Assembly (NCBI GenBank): GCA_034508935.3
Contig: CM067447.1
Coordinates: forward strand, 28,879,939-28,943,938
Length of the DNA: 64,000 bases
Direction: 5' to 3'
Source: Berghia stephanieae
Taxonomy: Eukaryota; Mollusca; Gastropoda; Nudibranchia; Aeolidiidae
The notes under the pieces are model-generated. The model worked only from the letters and a program-made list of their open reading frames with translations. It ran no database searches and was not told the DNA's origin. Below are positions 1 through 11,045 of this stretch, one piece after another. Each line of letters starts with the position of its first letter. Positions within the stretch are counted from its first letter, which is position 1. The position numbers and the translations under genes are program-made.

Positions 1-30
1 GTTAAAAATGTGTAACCAAATGACAAATTA

Positions 31-541
31 CCAGGCAGGGAGGTACATACTGTGTCTTCTATCCCCCTATGTCTGTTTTCCAACATGCTTTCTGTCTTTG
101 TCTTGGAATGAGATTACTTGATTTTTTTTTTCCTGGCCCTGGTCGGAGTCCTGGCTGGGAGGGAAACAGTCGAATGCATAGTTATTGTTTTGGGAGCTGA
201 TATTTTTTTCCTTGTAAATCATCTCTCTGTTATGTATTATTATATTTGTTATTTTTAATGTATAATGTAAGCATTTGAGTGTGTTCCTCTTTGTTTGGAT
301 TTTGTTCTTGTGTCCGGATGAGACTTATAGGTGATCTCCAACTAAGTACATTGGTGGTATGCTCTTGGAATCCACATCTGATCCCTATTTGTTCCCAGTT
401 CCCCTTTGACTTACTTTCTCTTGGGTGCTTCAATTGTAATTCTAGAACTTTACTCTCCCATTTTCTTCCTTTTTACTGGCGCTGATATAACCTAAATGTG
501 TTGCAAGCGCCGTAAAACCCTTAAAAACAAAAACAAAACAA
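31..541 (+). mobile_element. SINE-A retroposon copy, 5' truncated
   Basis: Copy of the ~540-bp family that recurs about 15 times here (better copies at 30481-31020 and 12276-12783). It carries the family landmarks in order: the tcttctatccccct block, the tgtctttgtcttggaatgag block, the gggaaacagtc block, the gatctcaaactaag block, and a 3' hairpin GGCGCT...AGCGCC followed by gtaaaaccc and an A/C-rich tail. The first ~40 bases of the family are missing. No open frame or tRNA promoter boxes were seen, so the SINE label rests on size, copy number, tail and the target-site duplications of sister copies. Confidence 0.75.
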
Positions 542-771
542 ATTGCCACTTCTTTGAGGACAATGAAGATTTATTATTATTAGTCATTATTAGAGCCCTC
601 TCTTCCCGACTACTTGAGGTCACGTGCCCAACACACACAAGCTATTAAGCTGAAATGCTAGCCAACTAACTTTCATGAGATGTCGGGGACATCAAAAGGG
701 AATGAGAAGGAGAAGAGAACACATTCTAGTCTTAATTTTATTTATTTTTTTTTTTTTTTGTTCTCAATCAG

Positions 772-923
772 ATGGAAATTATGCTGGTTTTGACTTGAAC
801 CAACCTACATCTGAAACTGGTGGGAAAATTAAAGTCGCTCGATGTTTAAAACAGCAGCATAACTACCAGAACATGGTTTTTATTGGGGATGGAATTACAG
901 ACATGGAAACGGTCCCACCAGCT
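772..923 (+). CDS. PSPH: Phosphoserine phosphatase, penultimate coding exon
   Basis: PSPH removes phosphate from O-phosphoserine, the last step of cytosolic serine synthesis; it is a Mg-dependent HAD-superfamily enzyme. The exon follows a long T tract and acceptor tcaatcag and ends before a consensus donor gtaagt. Its first two bases complete a codon begun in the previous exon. It encodes residues matching the vertebrate segment YAGFD..QPT..GGK..V, with the HAD motif III lysine in GGK and the motif IV acidic cluster GDGITDME that binds Mg. The catalytic DxDxT nucleophile motif should lie in exons left of the window. Reading continues in frame into the exon at 4589. The 152-bp length and the residue-level match to animal PSPH make the identity secure; nothing looks broken. 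Confidence 0.95.
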
Positions 924-1075
924 GTAAGTCTTCATATTAATTATTTATAGGTTGGTTTTGATTTTGATCCTAATCTGATATTTCATGTTTCCATTTTCAC
1001 AATGAAAGCAAACCCAGTGTCCTGTTGCTGTCACTGCTGTCTGGATGGAAACATAGAGTAAATAGTGGAACATAT

Positions 1076-1374
1076 CAGGGATGCCAAATGTCCATTTTTT
1101 CCCTCCGGCTTTTTCGTTTTTTTCACACCTCGGTTCACACCTCAGCAGCTTTTTCTGTCTCCAATAAGAAGGCCCCAAAAGTCCCTCTTCTCAAGAGAGA
1201 AATAATAATTTTGAAATTGATGCAGTAAAGTCCCTGTACACTTGCAAAGGAGATGGGAGAGTTAAGAGATAGTTTGTTTTTTCTGATTTACAAGGTTCTT
1301 TTTAGGTGAGATGTGATTCTCCTCTCATTTTCAGGTTTTTTTGTTTTTTTTTCAAAAACCATTTGCCATCCCTG
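1076..1374 (+). mobile_element. hAT-like MITE (CAGGGATG ends)
   Basis: A ~299-bp element inside the PSPH intron with inverted ends CAGGGATGCCAAATG and CATTTGCCATCCCTG. A second copy lies inverted at 15419-15729, and the two align along their whole length. The CAGGG start resembles hAT transposon termini. No 8-bp target duplication is visible, only atat on both sides, so the superfamily is tentative. No transposase frame is present. Confidence 0.65.
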
Positions 1375-1434
1375 ATATAAAGTTAGTAGCTTGAAATAAT
1401 TCCAGTCTTTCTTTTATGCAAAAGATCAATTGGA

Positions 1435-2230
1435 ATATTGTCATAGTCCGACGAGCTCGCATGTTTCTGCTCCGTCGTAGCTTCCCATGGTGACATCAAA
1501 GTTCTTGGTTTTTTTTTTCCATGCTACTTCATTGTTGTATAATGATGTGTACTTCGAGTGCAGGATAATATTGGTTTCTTCTTTGGTGACGTTGTCAAAA
1601 GTTTTCATGAATTGTAGTGCTTTGAGAAGTAGGGTTTTGGTAATTGAATGGTAGAAATTACATATTATGTATTGCGTTTTGTTGTTGTTTGTTTTCTATG
1701 TTTCTATACCAATTGATAACTTCGGTGGTGTTATTCCATTGATTGAATTCAGTTTCCTTGATGATTTTGGTGTTGATTCTGTCCAAGATCTGTTTGCTTA
1801 TTTTTCCGCTTTGTGATTTGCATGGATGAGTCAGCATTGGACGTTATTGAGAAAGTTGGGTTTGTGGTCTTCAATAGTGGCATTTGATTTTGCTGTGGTG
1901 TCTATTCTGTCGCTTAGTTGTAGATTTTCGTCAATGCTTTTGTCTTCTGTTGCAGTGTCAGTTGTTGTAGATGGTGTTTGTTTCCTGTACTCTGCTTGGA
2001 TGGTGTTGTCAAGTAAATTAGTGTTTTCCTTAGGGTGCAGTTTGTAGAAATTTGTGGTTTTGTCAGCAGCAACATAAACGTCAAGGTCTTGATTTACTGA
2101 TTGTATCTCTTGTTTTTGTTTATTTTGGAATCTGTTGCGGTTTTGCCTAAATTTCATGTTTCAGATGATGTCTCATTCCGTCTTCGACTTCTCATAGTTC
2201 AGGTATGGTTGGGGCTGGTCTGGTAGATCT
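1435..2230 (-). pseudogene. Reverse-transcriptase-like relic, lineage uncertain
   Basis: The minus strand of the PSPH intron holds a degraded retroelement-type coding region. Short recognisable blocks, in order, are ADKTTNFYKL, SKQILDRIN and VTMGSYDGAE..ELVG, which I recall from an unusual reverse-transcriptase-like family seen in marine invertebrate genomes. It looks broken in several places and is a fossil. A hAT-like MITE sits immediately past its C-terminal side. I cannot tell whether the source was a retrotransposon or a virus-like element. Confidence 0.5.
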
Positions 2231-4588
2231 AAATCCAAAAGTTTCCTAATTTTTAACACTTTTTCCTGGGTTTAAATAGAAAAAAGCTCGCCATCTGGTA
2301 TTGCTTATAAATTTTTCTGTTTTGGTAATTAGAGATTTTAGGTATTGTTTATTAGTTGTGATCAGGATGTTCCTTGTCGAGTAGTAAAAAATTAGTACTT
2401 ACGAGATTCACTTCTGGTTAAAATAAAGTGCTCGACGTGATGTAGATCTGGAGCAAATGTATAAAATTATAAATACAAAAACCATGAAATAATAGTGCTC
2501 AACCTTTTGATAAAGGAGCTATTTATAAAATATGTCAAGTATAATTTTGTTCAACTTTTATGATATTGTTTCGAGCATTTGCTCTTTTCAGGAAGTGAAA
2601 GTGAAACTAAATTGTTGTGATTAATTTTTATTTCCAGTTGTCATCGTACGTCTTCAGCTTCGTGGTTATGATGGTTCATAATTGCATAAAAGGTGTTTGT
2701 TTCTATGTCTGCAAGAAGACTTTTTGTTGAGATATGAGCCAAACTCGTAGATAATGTGAATTTTTAATAATTTTTTTTTTTTTTTAAATTTTTTTTTGCG
2801 AATTATGGTTCTTAAACCATTTAAGAATCGATCCATGATTGTAATAAAGATTGAAAATGTCAGTTGCAAAATTCTGATTTAAATATCTAAAACTTGTAGC
2901 TAAACTTTGATCTGTTTCGGATCCTACTATCGTCATGTTTACACACTCGACCCTATCATGTTATACATCAAATGAAAGAATTTTCTCAAGGCTTTTTCAT
3001 TCATAACAGGTGCGCATGTAAACAGCACACAATAAGCGAGTGACAGCATCAGTACATGTCTAAATTCCAGGAATTTGGGCAGGCATGTCCAATCATGCGT
3101 TGTTTTCAATGCGACTCCCAACTCCTGCTTTCAATGCAACTTTGCCTGTCTGAATTTATTTACAATCTTATTGAATATTAACTATTTACATCCTTTACAG
3201 TATTTCCTTGATCTGTTCAATTATTATACATTATTTATTTACATCTCTAAGGACAACAATTTGTTTAAGGGCGACTGATGAAGTTACAGCGCACCTCAAT
3301 TGGCTTGGTTCATTCAGTTCCGAGAATCTTGCTCCAGAATCTCATCTTAGGAGGAAATAGTGGATTACTTCTGTCTTTCAGACTGGGAAGACAGTGATAA
3401 TGGTCCAGATGATTCAGATAAGCATCACAGCCATCTCTTTATTTTTTTTTTACTGCTTTAACTTTCAAGTGTTTCAGTTACGAAACCAGTCGTTGTTATG
3501 GTCGACTGCTTTTGTTTTTGACTAGCCTAGCTCAACTATGGACCTCAGCATGTTGCTAACAGTTGATGAAATATATTTTAATCGTCTGGAAATAAATTTT
3601 AAACTTCTTTTTCTTATCATGACGTGTATGAAATATCATGCCAATATCTTCAAAACTAAAGAAATTAGAAATATTTTTCGTTTTTTGGTCTGATTTCTTC
3701 GCAGAACGAGGAAAAATCTGAATGTTTGCATATGAACTTTAAGAAAAAAATACACTTTAAAAAAAAGTAAATACTTTATTTTTCATTACATTTCATCTAG
3801 AGTATCTATTCTATCTGATAATGTAAAAAAAAAAAAATTGCAGTATCTGTTGATGACAATCTTGTTTGTTCAATGAGAAATAGAAGGAAAAAGTTTAAAC
3901 TCACTTTTCTCTGTTTTCAGTGTTTCCATACCAACAAATTTTATTCAGAAAAAAATTCATAATTTGGTCCTGGTGGACATAGAGAGAAAATTTAAAGTGG
4001 TAAATGATCGGGAAAATGTGGTCTACACCACTGCATGCATAACTCAATTTATGAAATTTGCGCATCTTCCGGGTTTTCTCAGCCAGCCTCACATATATAT
4101 TACACTATCCATAAAGTAGCATTAGTGTAAGGTTTTGCTTCTTTTTTTTGTTTTTGTTTTTTGTTTTTGCAAAGATTAGATATTTAAATTTCAAGTCTTG
4201 AGGCAGAGATAGTACTCTTAATTTTTTATTTTTTTTTGGTCATTAATGTACAAATTATGCTGTACGAAAGAATATGAAACGGAAAATGCTACTTCTGTAG
4301 ATTCAAAATAGTGCTTGATAAAGAAATAATCAATTCCCTATATTATGGATAAATTTATATACACAGAGTATTCAAATGTCAGTCGACCTAAATAACTCTT
4401 TTTCATGATACATGATATAATAATATGAAATACATAATTTTGAAATTTTAATCCATGAATTCTTGTAAATTAAGGACTAGAGTCTCTCACGAAAAAAATA
4501 AAAATAAATTGATAATTGATATTTTTTGTGTGCATGTGGTTTAAAAAAATTCTTTTCATCATTTTTCCTTTTTTCTTTTCTTTTCTAG
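2231..4588. other. PSPH intron, no recognised content
   Basis: AT-rich intronic sequence up to the acceptor ttttctag at 4588. I see only homopolymer A/T tracts (for example around 2768-2800 and 3822-3838) and no open frame or repeat shared with the rest of the window. Confidence 0.5.
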
Positions 4589-4699
4589 GATGCCTTTATT
4601 GGCTATGGTGGGAATGTAGTAAGACCAGCAGTAAAGGACGGTGCCAAATGGTTTGTCACAGATTTTCAGGAGCTCATTCTGGAACTTTCAGATTCTTGA
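4589..4699 (+). CDS. PSPH: Phosphoserine phosphatase, last coding exon
   Basis: Begins after a pyrimidine tract and acceptor ttttctag, in the phase left by the exon ending at 923, and stops at TGA 4697-4699. It encodes DAFIGYGGNVVRP, then AVKDGAKWFVTDFQELI and a short acidic tail, closely matching the C-terminus of vertebrate PSPH (the FIGFGGNV..VK..A.W..TDF block). The C-terminal strand and helix close the Rossmann-like HAD core. With the 772-923 exon this gives the last ~87 residues of a protein usually ~225 long. The 3' UTR runs rightwards; I could not choose a poly(A) signal. Confidence 0.95.
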   Translation, partial: DAFIGYGGNVVRPAVKDGAKWFVTDFQELILELSDS

Positions 4700-5380
4700 T
4701 GGGTTTTTTTTAGTACCCTTCATTTTTATTTGTTTTTAGAGTTGTTCCCTTATTTTTCAAAATTTTTATAAAGGGGGTGTAATTCAAAGATTGAATCCAA
4801 TAATGCCATTTTGAAAAGCAAAATACGATATTAACAATTACATGAAGTTGGTATAAGTTATGATCTGGGTGACCTTTTTTTCTTCTACTTTTTTCGCTTT
4901 TTAAACTCACCCTTAAAGTACTTAAAGATCACACATCTATTTACGCAAATATATTTTAAAAAGTCTTTATAACCTATCTTGAATTTGCCAAAATTATACG
5001 TATCTTTTAATCCACAACAGACTGTAGTCATTGTTAATCGTTTTTATAATGGCATCATGATGATATTACAATTTTACAATTATTACATCTTGTTGACAAT
5101 GAAACCAGTCATAAAGATTTATATCATGTTATTAATGCCACAAGTACCTTAGTAAAAATACATTGCATGACTGATTTCTGTTGAAGTAATTGATGCTGTT
5201 AAAATACTTTACAGAAATGGACGCAAGTTTTGTCAAATTGTGTGGGGGGGGGGGGGGGGGGGGGGGGCAACGAACGAAAGCTACATGTTTGTAGCACAAT
5301 CATTGTGGGGAAGAAATTCCGCTCGCTGCACACTTTAAAAGATTCTGACATGCTAAGCTGCCAGATGCTGTGGACTGTAC
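4700..5380. other. PSPH 3' flank with a 24-base G tract
   Basis: 3' UTR or intergenic DNA. The only clear structure is an uninterrupted G run at 5244-5267, one of several long G/C homopolymers in this genome. Confidence 0.5.
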
Positions 5381-5625
5381 AAGAAGAAAATGCCAAACAG
5401 GGAATGTTTCGGGCTCAAACCCTTTATCAGCCAACAACAAAAAGCCAATGAAAACATAAATGCATTACTTAAAAAACAGATCAGTGGCAGAGTAATATTT
5501 AAAAATATTTGGCACATTCTTTCTGTAATAAGACCTTGGAATGTAAACCCGAAATGTTCCGTGTTTGGTATTTTGTTCTTTTTTGAAGTTGTTTTATTCA
5601 TTTTTGTTTATTACTTTATCCTGGC
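5381..5625. mobile_element. Fold-back repeat with hammerhead-like core (family C, copy 1)
   Basis: Inverted arms around 5390-5445 and 5536-5612 share accaaaca..ggaa.atttcggg. The minus strand at 5406-5430 reads CTGATAA, then a G3/C3 stem, then GAAAC, the layout of a hammerhead ribozyme core. The same family recurs at 18499-18759 and shares the flanking words gctgtggactgta and gccaacaacaaaaa. Fold-back arms with hammerheads are known from Penelope-like retroelements; that link is inference. Confidence 0.5.
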
Positions 5626-6465
5626 ATCCAGTGCACTTATTTTATCCCTTTGCTCAGAAGTTTGCATCAGCTTTGTGGTCTGTTTTCTCTACAAACACAC
5701 ATTATTGCTACTATACCAAGTAGCAAACTGTGACCTTTGCTAGGAGTTCATTAGGATATTATGTTGCAGTAGCCTTTTACATTTTGTTGTTGTTACCTGC
5801 TGACTTTTGGGTGGTTTACACTCACCATGCAGCACGATTTAGCATACAACTGGTACATTCCTGGTACAAAATTTATGTGATTATAATGTTTATGATTGTG
5901 TTTGTTTTTCTTCTTCTATGCCTTTAAAAAAATTGCCGACATATTAAACAGAAGAAAAAGGAATTGGGAAGGCATCTTTGTAGTCAAAACGTGGCAGTCG
6001 TAAAGATTAACAATTTCATATTATTTTATTATCTTATATTATATTTTATTATATTATTAATCATGATGGGTACCAATCAATGTACAATCAATGTGTAGAT
6101 TTTAGTGAAAAATTTGGAAACGGGCACTGGTGTAGGATAAAAATCTAAATTTAAAAAGTGTTTGTTTTGCAGTGCCAAACAAATGTGCTAGAGCAGTACA
6201 TGAGAAAATTCAGCTCGCCTTGACTGGAGATAGAAAATTAGACCTCCTGAGTAACTCAACTGATTTGCTGCCATCGTATCACAGCTGTTATTATTTTCAT
6301 AGCGGAAAAGAGTACATAGTGGGACATACATATTAACGATCATATTTCATATCAGTATTAACATGCCTCAGGATTGTCAGAAAATATTGCCAAAAAATAA
6401 TGAATTGATTTTTTAGAATTCCTGTTGTCAAATTTATGTCCATTCAGACTACCTTTGTGATATGT

Positions 6466-6784
6466 TTATAATGAAGAGAAATATAGGGTATGGAAAAGTA
6501 CCAGATGAAAACAGAGAATAAATACATTGCGGTGTCAGAGAAACTTGGGATCCACAGCACCCTCCACCTGGCTGAGAGAGAGAGAGATCAGCGAGCAGTC
6601 GCACTAGCCACTGAATCATCCAGCCACGCGTTTGGCTAGTGTGACCACTCGTTGATCTCTCTCTCAGCCATGCGGAGGCTGCCTTGTCAGTTGGATCCTG
6701 AGTTGGGCTCTGACACCGCTAATGTTTTTATTCTTTGTTTTCATCTGGCACTTCTCCATACTTTATATTTCTCATCATTAATGA
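6466..6784. mobile_element. Long-armed fold-back element
   Basis: Two imperfect arms of ~145 bp (6466-6609 and 6633-6784) flank a 23-bp loop. Shared blocks include gaagagaaatata, ccagatgaaaac, gcggtgtcagag, gctgagagagag and cactagcca. No open frame. It looks like a MITE or an old inverted duplication; no target duplication was identified. Confidence 0.6.
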
Positions 6785-7382
6785 TATAAGTGCTCTAAAC
6801 CTTTTCTGATATGCTGATAGACGCACGAGTAAAGAGAGAGGAGCAATAGAAAATTGACTTGTTTGGGTGTTCCAAATTCTGCTTTCCAGGAAGTTGTTGT
6901 TTATGAATCTAATTTAAAAACCTCTATTGTCTCTGCTTATTGATGTTTTAAAAAAAAAATGATATTAGACAGATTGTTTATTTATTTTGTCAAGAATGAA
7001 AGTGATCTCAGATTTATTTTTACAAAGTTTGTCAAAAATGCCGGTGTTATTTATGAATTATTTGTCTTTGGACTAAGATCTTATTTAAGATTAACAACGC
7101 TCATCTGCAACTTATGTATGAACAAACAAAATCTGTACTTACAGATATCCAATAACTATTTTGTTTATCTCTACTAAACCTCTTTGGTAATGTGATAAAA
7201 TGCCTTTGAAAATTTTTATGAGAGTCTATTACACTCTCATCGTTACTTACAAATTATAATTTGTTTTTTTTGTGTGTTTACATAACTGTAAATTTAGATT
7301 AATCATGACTTCTATTGATAGTATGTGGTAACACATTTTACCATAAAATGACTTAACACCTGGAAAGTCACAGGTTTAACAC

Positions 7383-7757
7383 CTGGGTGGGGTTCCTGAC
7401 CTCCCATAGTGGGTAAGGTGTCTTCTATCCCCCTATATCTGTTTTCCAACTTACTTTCTGTCTTTGTCTTGGAATGATATTACTTGGTCGTTGTGCTTGG
7501 TTGGGAGGGAAACAGTCAAATGCATAGTTATTGTTTTAGGAGATGATATTTTTTTCATTGTAAATCATCTCTCTGATATGTATTGTTATTTTTAATGTAT
7601 AATGTAAGCATTTGATTGTATTCCTCTTAGTGGGATCTTGTGCTGGTGTATGGGTGAGACATTTAGGTGATCTCAAATTAAGTACATAGATGGTGTGCTC
7701 TTGGAATATACATCTGTTCCCTATTTGAACCATTCCCCTTTGTCTTACTTTTTCCTC
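7383..7757 (+). mobile_element. SINE-A copy, 3' truncated
   Basis: Begins with the family 5' end cctgggtggggttcctgacc and runs to the cccctttgtcttacttttt block, then loses the 3' hairpin. It contains an internal deletion relative to other copies. Confidence 0.75.
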
Positions 7758-8049
7758 AAATCCTTATAATTGTTGGGTTTAAACTGCAAAACATGGGTTG
7801 CTTTCGTCAGTGTTGCCTTGAAGTCAGTGTAAAAAATGTAAGTATCATCATGCTTACATTTTGACATAGAGAATTTACTAACTTCCTTTGCAAGGTTTTA
7901 TTTTCTGAAGCAAAAAACTGCCAAAATTAAGCGACTGGTATTTTCCATATTTAAATATTTTAATGATAAAAAATACGTCACATTTTATTCCAACAGATTA
8001 TGCTATTTACAGATTTTATATTTACTGAAATACTTAACTACTGAATATA

Positions 8050-8790
8050 GCTGGTTGGAGTCTTTTGACCCCCCTTGGTGGGAGGAGGTCTAAAACTAAT
8101 AAATAGAGGAGCCTAAAGGAGTCAATATATGGAGATAAAGATAAAGGGAGTAAATCTGACTCATGAATGAACAACACAAAACAAACGACGTTTCGGCCCT
8201 TGGCCAAGGGCCGAAACGTCGTTTGTTTTGTGTTGTTCATTCATGAGTCAGATTTACTCCCTTTATCTTTATCTCCATGGGAGGAGGTCACTTGTTGTGT
8301 CTTCTATCCCCCTAAATGTTTTCTAAGTTGCTTTCTGTCTTTGTCTTGGAATGGGATTGTTTGGATTTGTCCTGGCCCTTGCTAGAGTCATTAACTGGGA
8401 GGGAAGCAATAAAATGTTAAGTATTAATTTTGGGAGATGATTTTTTTTTCATTGTTAATCATCTTTTAGTTATGTATTGTTAGTTTTGTTTTCTGTTTTG
8501 GATATATTCTGTAAACATTTGAGTGTATTCCTCTTAGTGGGATCCTCTGCTGCTGTCTGGATGAGACTTTTGGGCGATCTCAAACTGAGTACACCGAGTA
8601 GTGTGCTTTTGGAATCTGCATCTGTTCCCTATGTAAACCAGTCCCTTTTATCTTTCTTTTTCTTGGGTACCTTTGCTTGTAATTCTAGAATTTTGTTACT
8701 ATCCCATTTTCTTCCTTTTTATTGGCGCTGAAATGTGTCGCAAGCGCCGTAAAACCCATAAAAACAAGCAAACAGAAAATAGTTAAAAAC
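8050..8790 (+). mobile_element. SINE-A copy split by a palindromic insert
   Basis: The 5' end of the element (8050-8090) and the rest (8278-8790) are separated by the 187-bp insert at 8091-8277. The 3' end keeps the GGCGCT...AGCGCC hairpin and an A-rich tail. Divergence from the family is moderate. Confidence 0.75.
8091..8277. mobile_element. Insert with a perfect 150-bp palindrome
   Basis: The sequence tgggaggaggtc occurs at 8079-8090 and again at 8278-8289, a 12-bp target-site duplication. The insert has a 38-bp lead and then a palindrome centred between 8203 and 8204, with arms 8129-8203 and 8204-8278 matching at every base and no spacer. Each arm holds cgacgtttcggccctt or its complement, that is GGCC followed by GAAACGTCG, which resembles the 3' half of a hammerhead ribozyme. 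A Penelope-like origin is possible but not shown. Confidence 0.75.
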
Positions 8791-9157
8791 AAAAATCCAG
8801 TTATATCCCTATGCAATTTTTGGTTGTTGTTTTGATCGCATAGCACTGTTTAAAAAAAGATATGGATCACATCTCAATTCTTTCAATATTATAGATCAGT
8901 TTCAACTTTTTAAAATGTTATAGAGCACTTTGCCACCAAATTGTGTTATTTTATCCCATTTAATCCCACCCCCCCCCCCACCCCCTCCTCCCAAAAAATA
9001 TAAAAAGTTGGCTACATGTCTTGATGCATAATTTTGAAAGTGGTTAATTAAATTTATTCATAACCGATCTCGTTTGGTGGTGTTGGCTGTCGTTGTGTAA
9101 ATGTTTTCTACAATTCTTCATATAATTCAATCAATTCAATGCCTTTTGAACAGTGGC

Positions 9158-9995
9158 AAACGTGGTGGGTGGGGCCCTTTGACCTCCCTAGGTGGGCAGG
9201 AGGTCACTTGATGTGTCTTTTATCCCTTACATCTGTTTTCCAAGTTGCTTTCTGTCTTTGTCTTTGAGTAGGATTGCTAGGTCTTGTCCTTGTCCTTGCC
9301 TTAGAGGGAAACAGTCAAGTGTTTAGTATTCGTTCTTTTTCCTTGTAAATCATCTCTCTGACTCTCTGTTATGTATTGTTGGTTATGTTTTCTGTTTTTG
9401 ATATATACTGTAAACATTTTAGTGTACTCCTCTTTGTGGGATCCTGTGCTGGTGTCTGGAGGAGACTTTTAGGCGATCTCAAACTAATGCTCTTGGAATC
9501 TACATATGTTACCTATTTGAAACGTTTCCCCTTTGTCTTACTTTTACTTGGCGGGTGGTTGGATGGGAGCATCACCCTTGAATCATATACCTATGATGTT
9601 CGCATGGGTGTACGATCCGATAGTGATGTCGTTTCTTCTTCTCTTTACTAGCCTATCCTGCTTCTTTGGTTTGTGATTGTATTTTTGACAGGGGATATTT
9701 TTTTTTCTGTAAATCTTCTGCCTGTTCGTTCTTGGTTATTTATAATTTAGCTTATGATATCTTTAGGTTATGATTTTGATTTACATTTGTACTATTTTTG
9801 TTAGATTGCTTGTTTTTTTGTTTCTGCGGTCTCTCATATAACCTCAATTGTGTTGGAAGAGACCTAAAGCAACAAACAAACAAACTTTTACTTGGGTGTT
9901 TTTATTGGAATTCCATACATTTTTAACTATCCCATTTTCTTCCTTTTACTTTGCCTGGCATTGAAATAACCTAAATGTGTCACAAGTGTCAGTTC
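9158..9995 (+). mobile_element. SINE-A copy split by a younger SINE
   Basis: The left part 9158-9550 and right part 9884-9995 flank the SINE-Y insertion. The terminal hairpin has drifted to GGCATT...AGTGTC but still pairs at all six positions if G-U pairs are allowed. Confidence 0.75.
9551..9883 (+). mobile_element. SINE-Y, young short retroposon
   Basis: A 333-bp insert flanked by the 11-bp duplication acttttacttg (9540-9550 and 9884-9894). It starts GCGGGTGGTTGG and ends with a hairpin GGTCTCT...AGAGACC, taaagc and an AAAC-repeat tail. A near-identical copy sits inverted at 13746-14088, also with its own duplication, so both ends are defined independently. No long frame. Box A and box B are not convincing, so the head's origin is unknown. 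Confidence 0.85.
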
Positions 9996-10160
9996 TTTTG
10001 GCTTCTCATACTGCACCACTATTCCTAGATTTGTTGGCCCATCCCATGCATATTTCTGTTTTTTCGTTTTTTTTTTTTTTTTCTTGAAATGAGAACTCTT
10101 AAATTTGCCCAGCCCTGACTAGAGTCCGTCTTTGAGAGAGAGAAATGGATGGTTGTTTCA

Positions 10161-10188
10161 CTTTGAGGCAAAGTTACCTCATTGACGG
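10161..10188 (+). mobile_element. Fragment of the CCGTCAAT MITE
   Basis: The sequence tgaggcaaagttacctcattgacgg followed by TA matches the right end of the intact MITE at 14513-14727. Only this terminus is recognisable. Confidence 0.45.
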
Positions 10189-10321
10189 TATTTTTTATTT
10201 AATATGGAAGTGGGGTGACCTCCCAAGGAGTGTGTCTGGTGGATAGACCTCCCACAGAATTAGCCGACAGGGCGGTGGGATGGCCTATCACGGAATGTAT
10301 CTAACTCTAACGAGTGGAAGA

Positions 10322-11045
10322 AGGGGGTGGGGGGTTCCTGGCCTCCCATAGTGGGCAGGGTGGCACTGTCTTCTATCCCCTTATATCTGTTTTCCAATTT
10401 GCTTTCCGTCTTGTCTTGAAATGCTGGGTGGGGTTCTTGACCTCCCATAGTGGGCAAGGAGGTACTTACTGCGTCTTCTATCCCCCTTTATCTGTTTTCC
10501 AACTTGCTTTCTGTCTTTGTCTTGGAATGAGATTACTTAGTTTTGTCCTGGTCCTGGCTGAGAGGGAAACTATGTATAGTTTTGGAAGATGATATTTTTT
10601 CCCCTCTGTTATGCACTGTATTATGTTTTCTTTATATTATTTATGATTTGTAAAACATTTGAGTGTATTCCTCTTAGTTGGGACCTGTGCTTGTGTCTGG
10701 ATGAGACTTTTAGTGATCTCAAACTAAGTACATTGATAGTGTGCTCTTGTAATCCAGACCTGTTTCATATTTGAACCAATTCCACTTTATCTTACATTTT
10801 CTTGGTTGCTTTAATTGTAATTCTAGAACTTTTTACTATCCCATTTTCTTCCTTTTTACTGGCGCTGATATGACCTTAATTTGTTGCAAGCGCCGTAATT
10901 TGAGTGCATTCCTCTTAGTTGGATCCTGCGCTGGTGTCCGGATGAGACTAATAGGTGATCTCTGATGGTATACTCTTGGAATCTTCATCTGTCCCCTATT
11001 TGTTCCTAGTTCCCCTTTTTCTTGGGTAATTTAATTAATTGCCTT
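10322..11045 (+). mobile_element. Cluster of three SINE-A pieces
   Basis: Three directly repeated pieces: a 5' fragment (10322-10422), a nearly full copy (10423-10897, from ctgggtgggg to the agcgccgtaa hairpin) and an internal fragment restarting at tgagtgcattcctc (10898-11045). The middle copy appears to have entered an older one. A further degraded piece (tctatccc, then ctgttttccaacttgc) is at about 11118-11180. Confidence 0.65.

Noticed and set aside
6172-6352. Exon-like segment after a ttgttttgcag acceptor (60 open codons)
   Set aside because: The acceptor lies in a dispersed repeat also seen at 13366, no partner exon exists, and the peptide resembles nothing known to me.
9551-9883. 5S-rRNA-derived head for SINE-Y
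   Set aside because: Only about 11 bases resemble the box C region; box A and spacing are absent.
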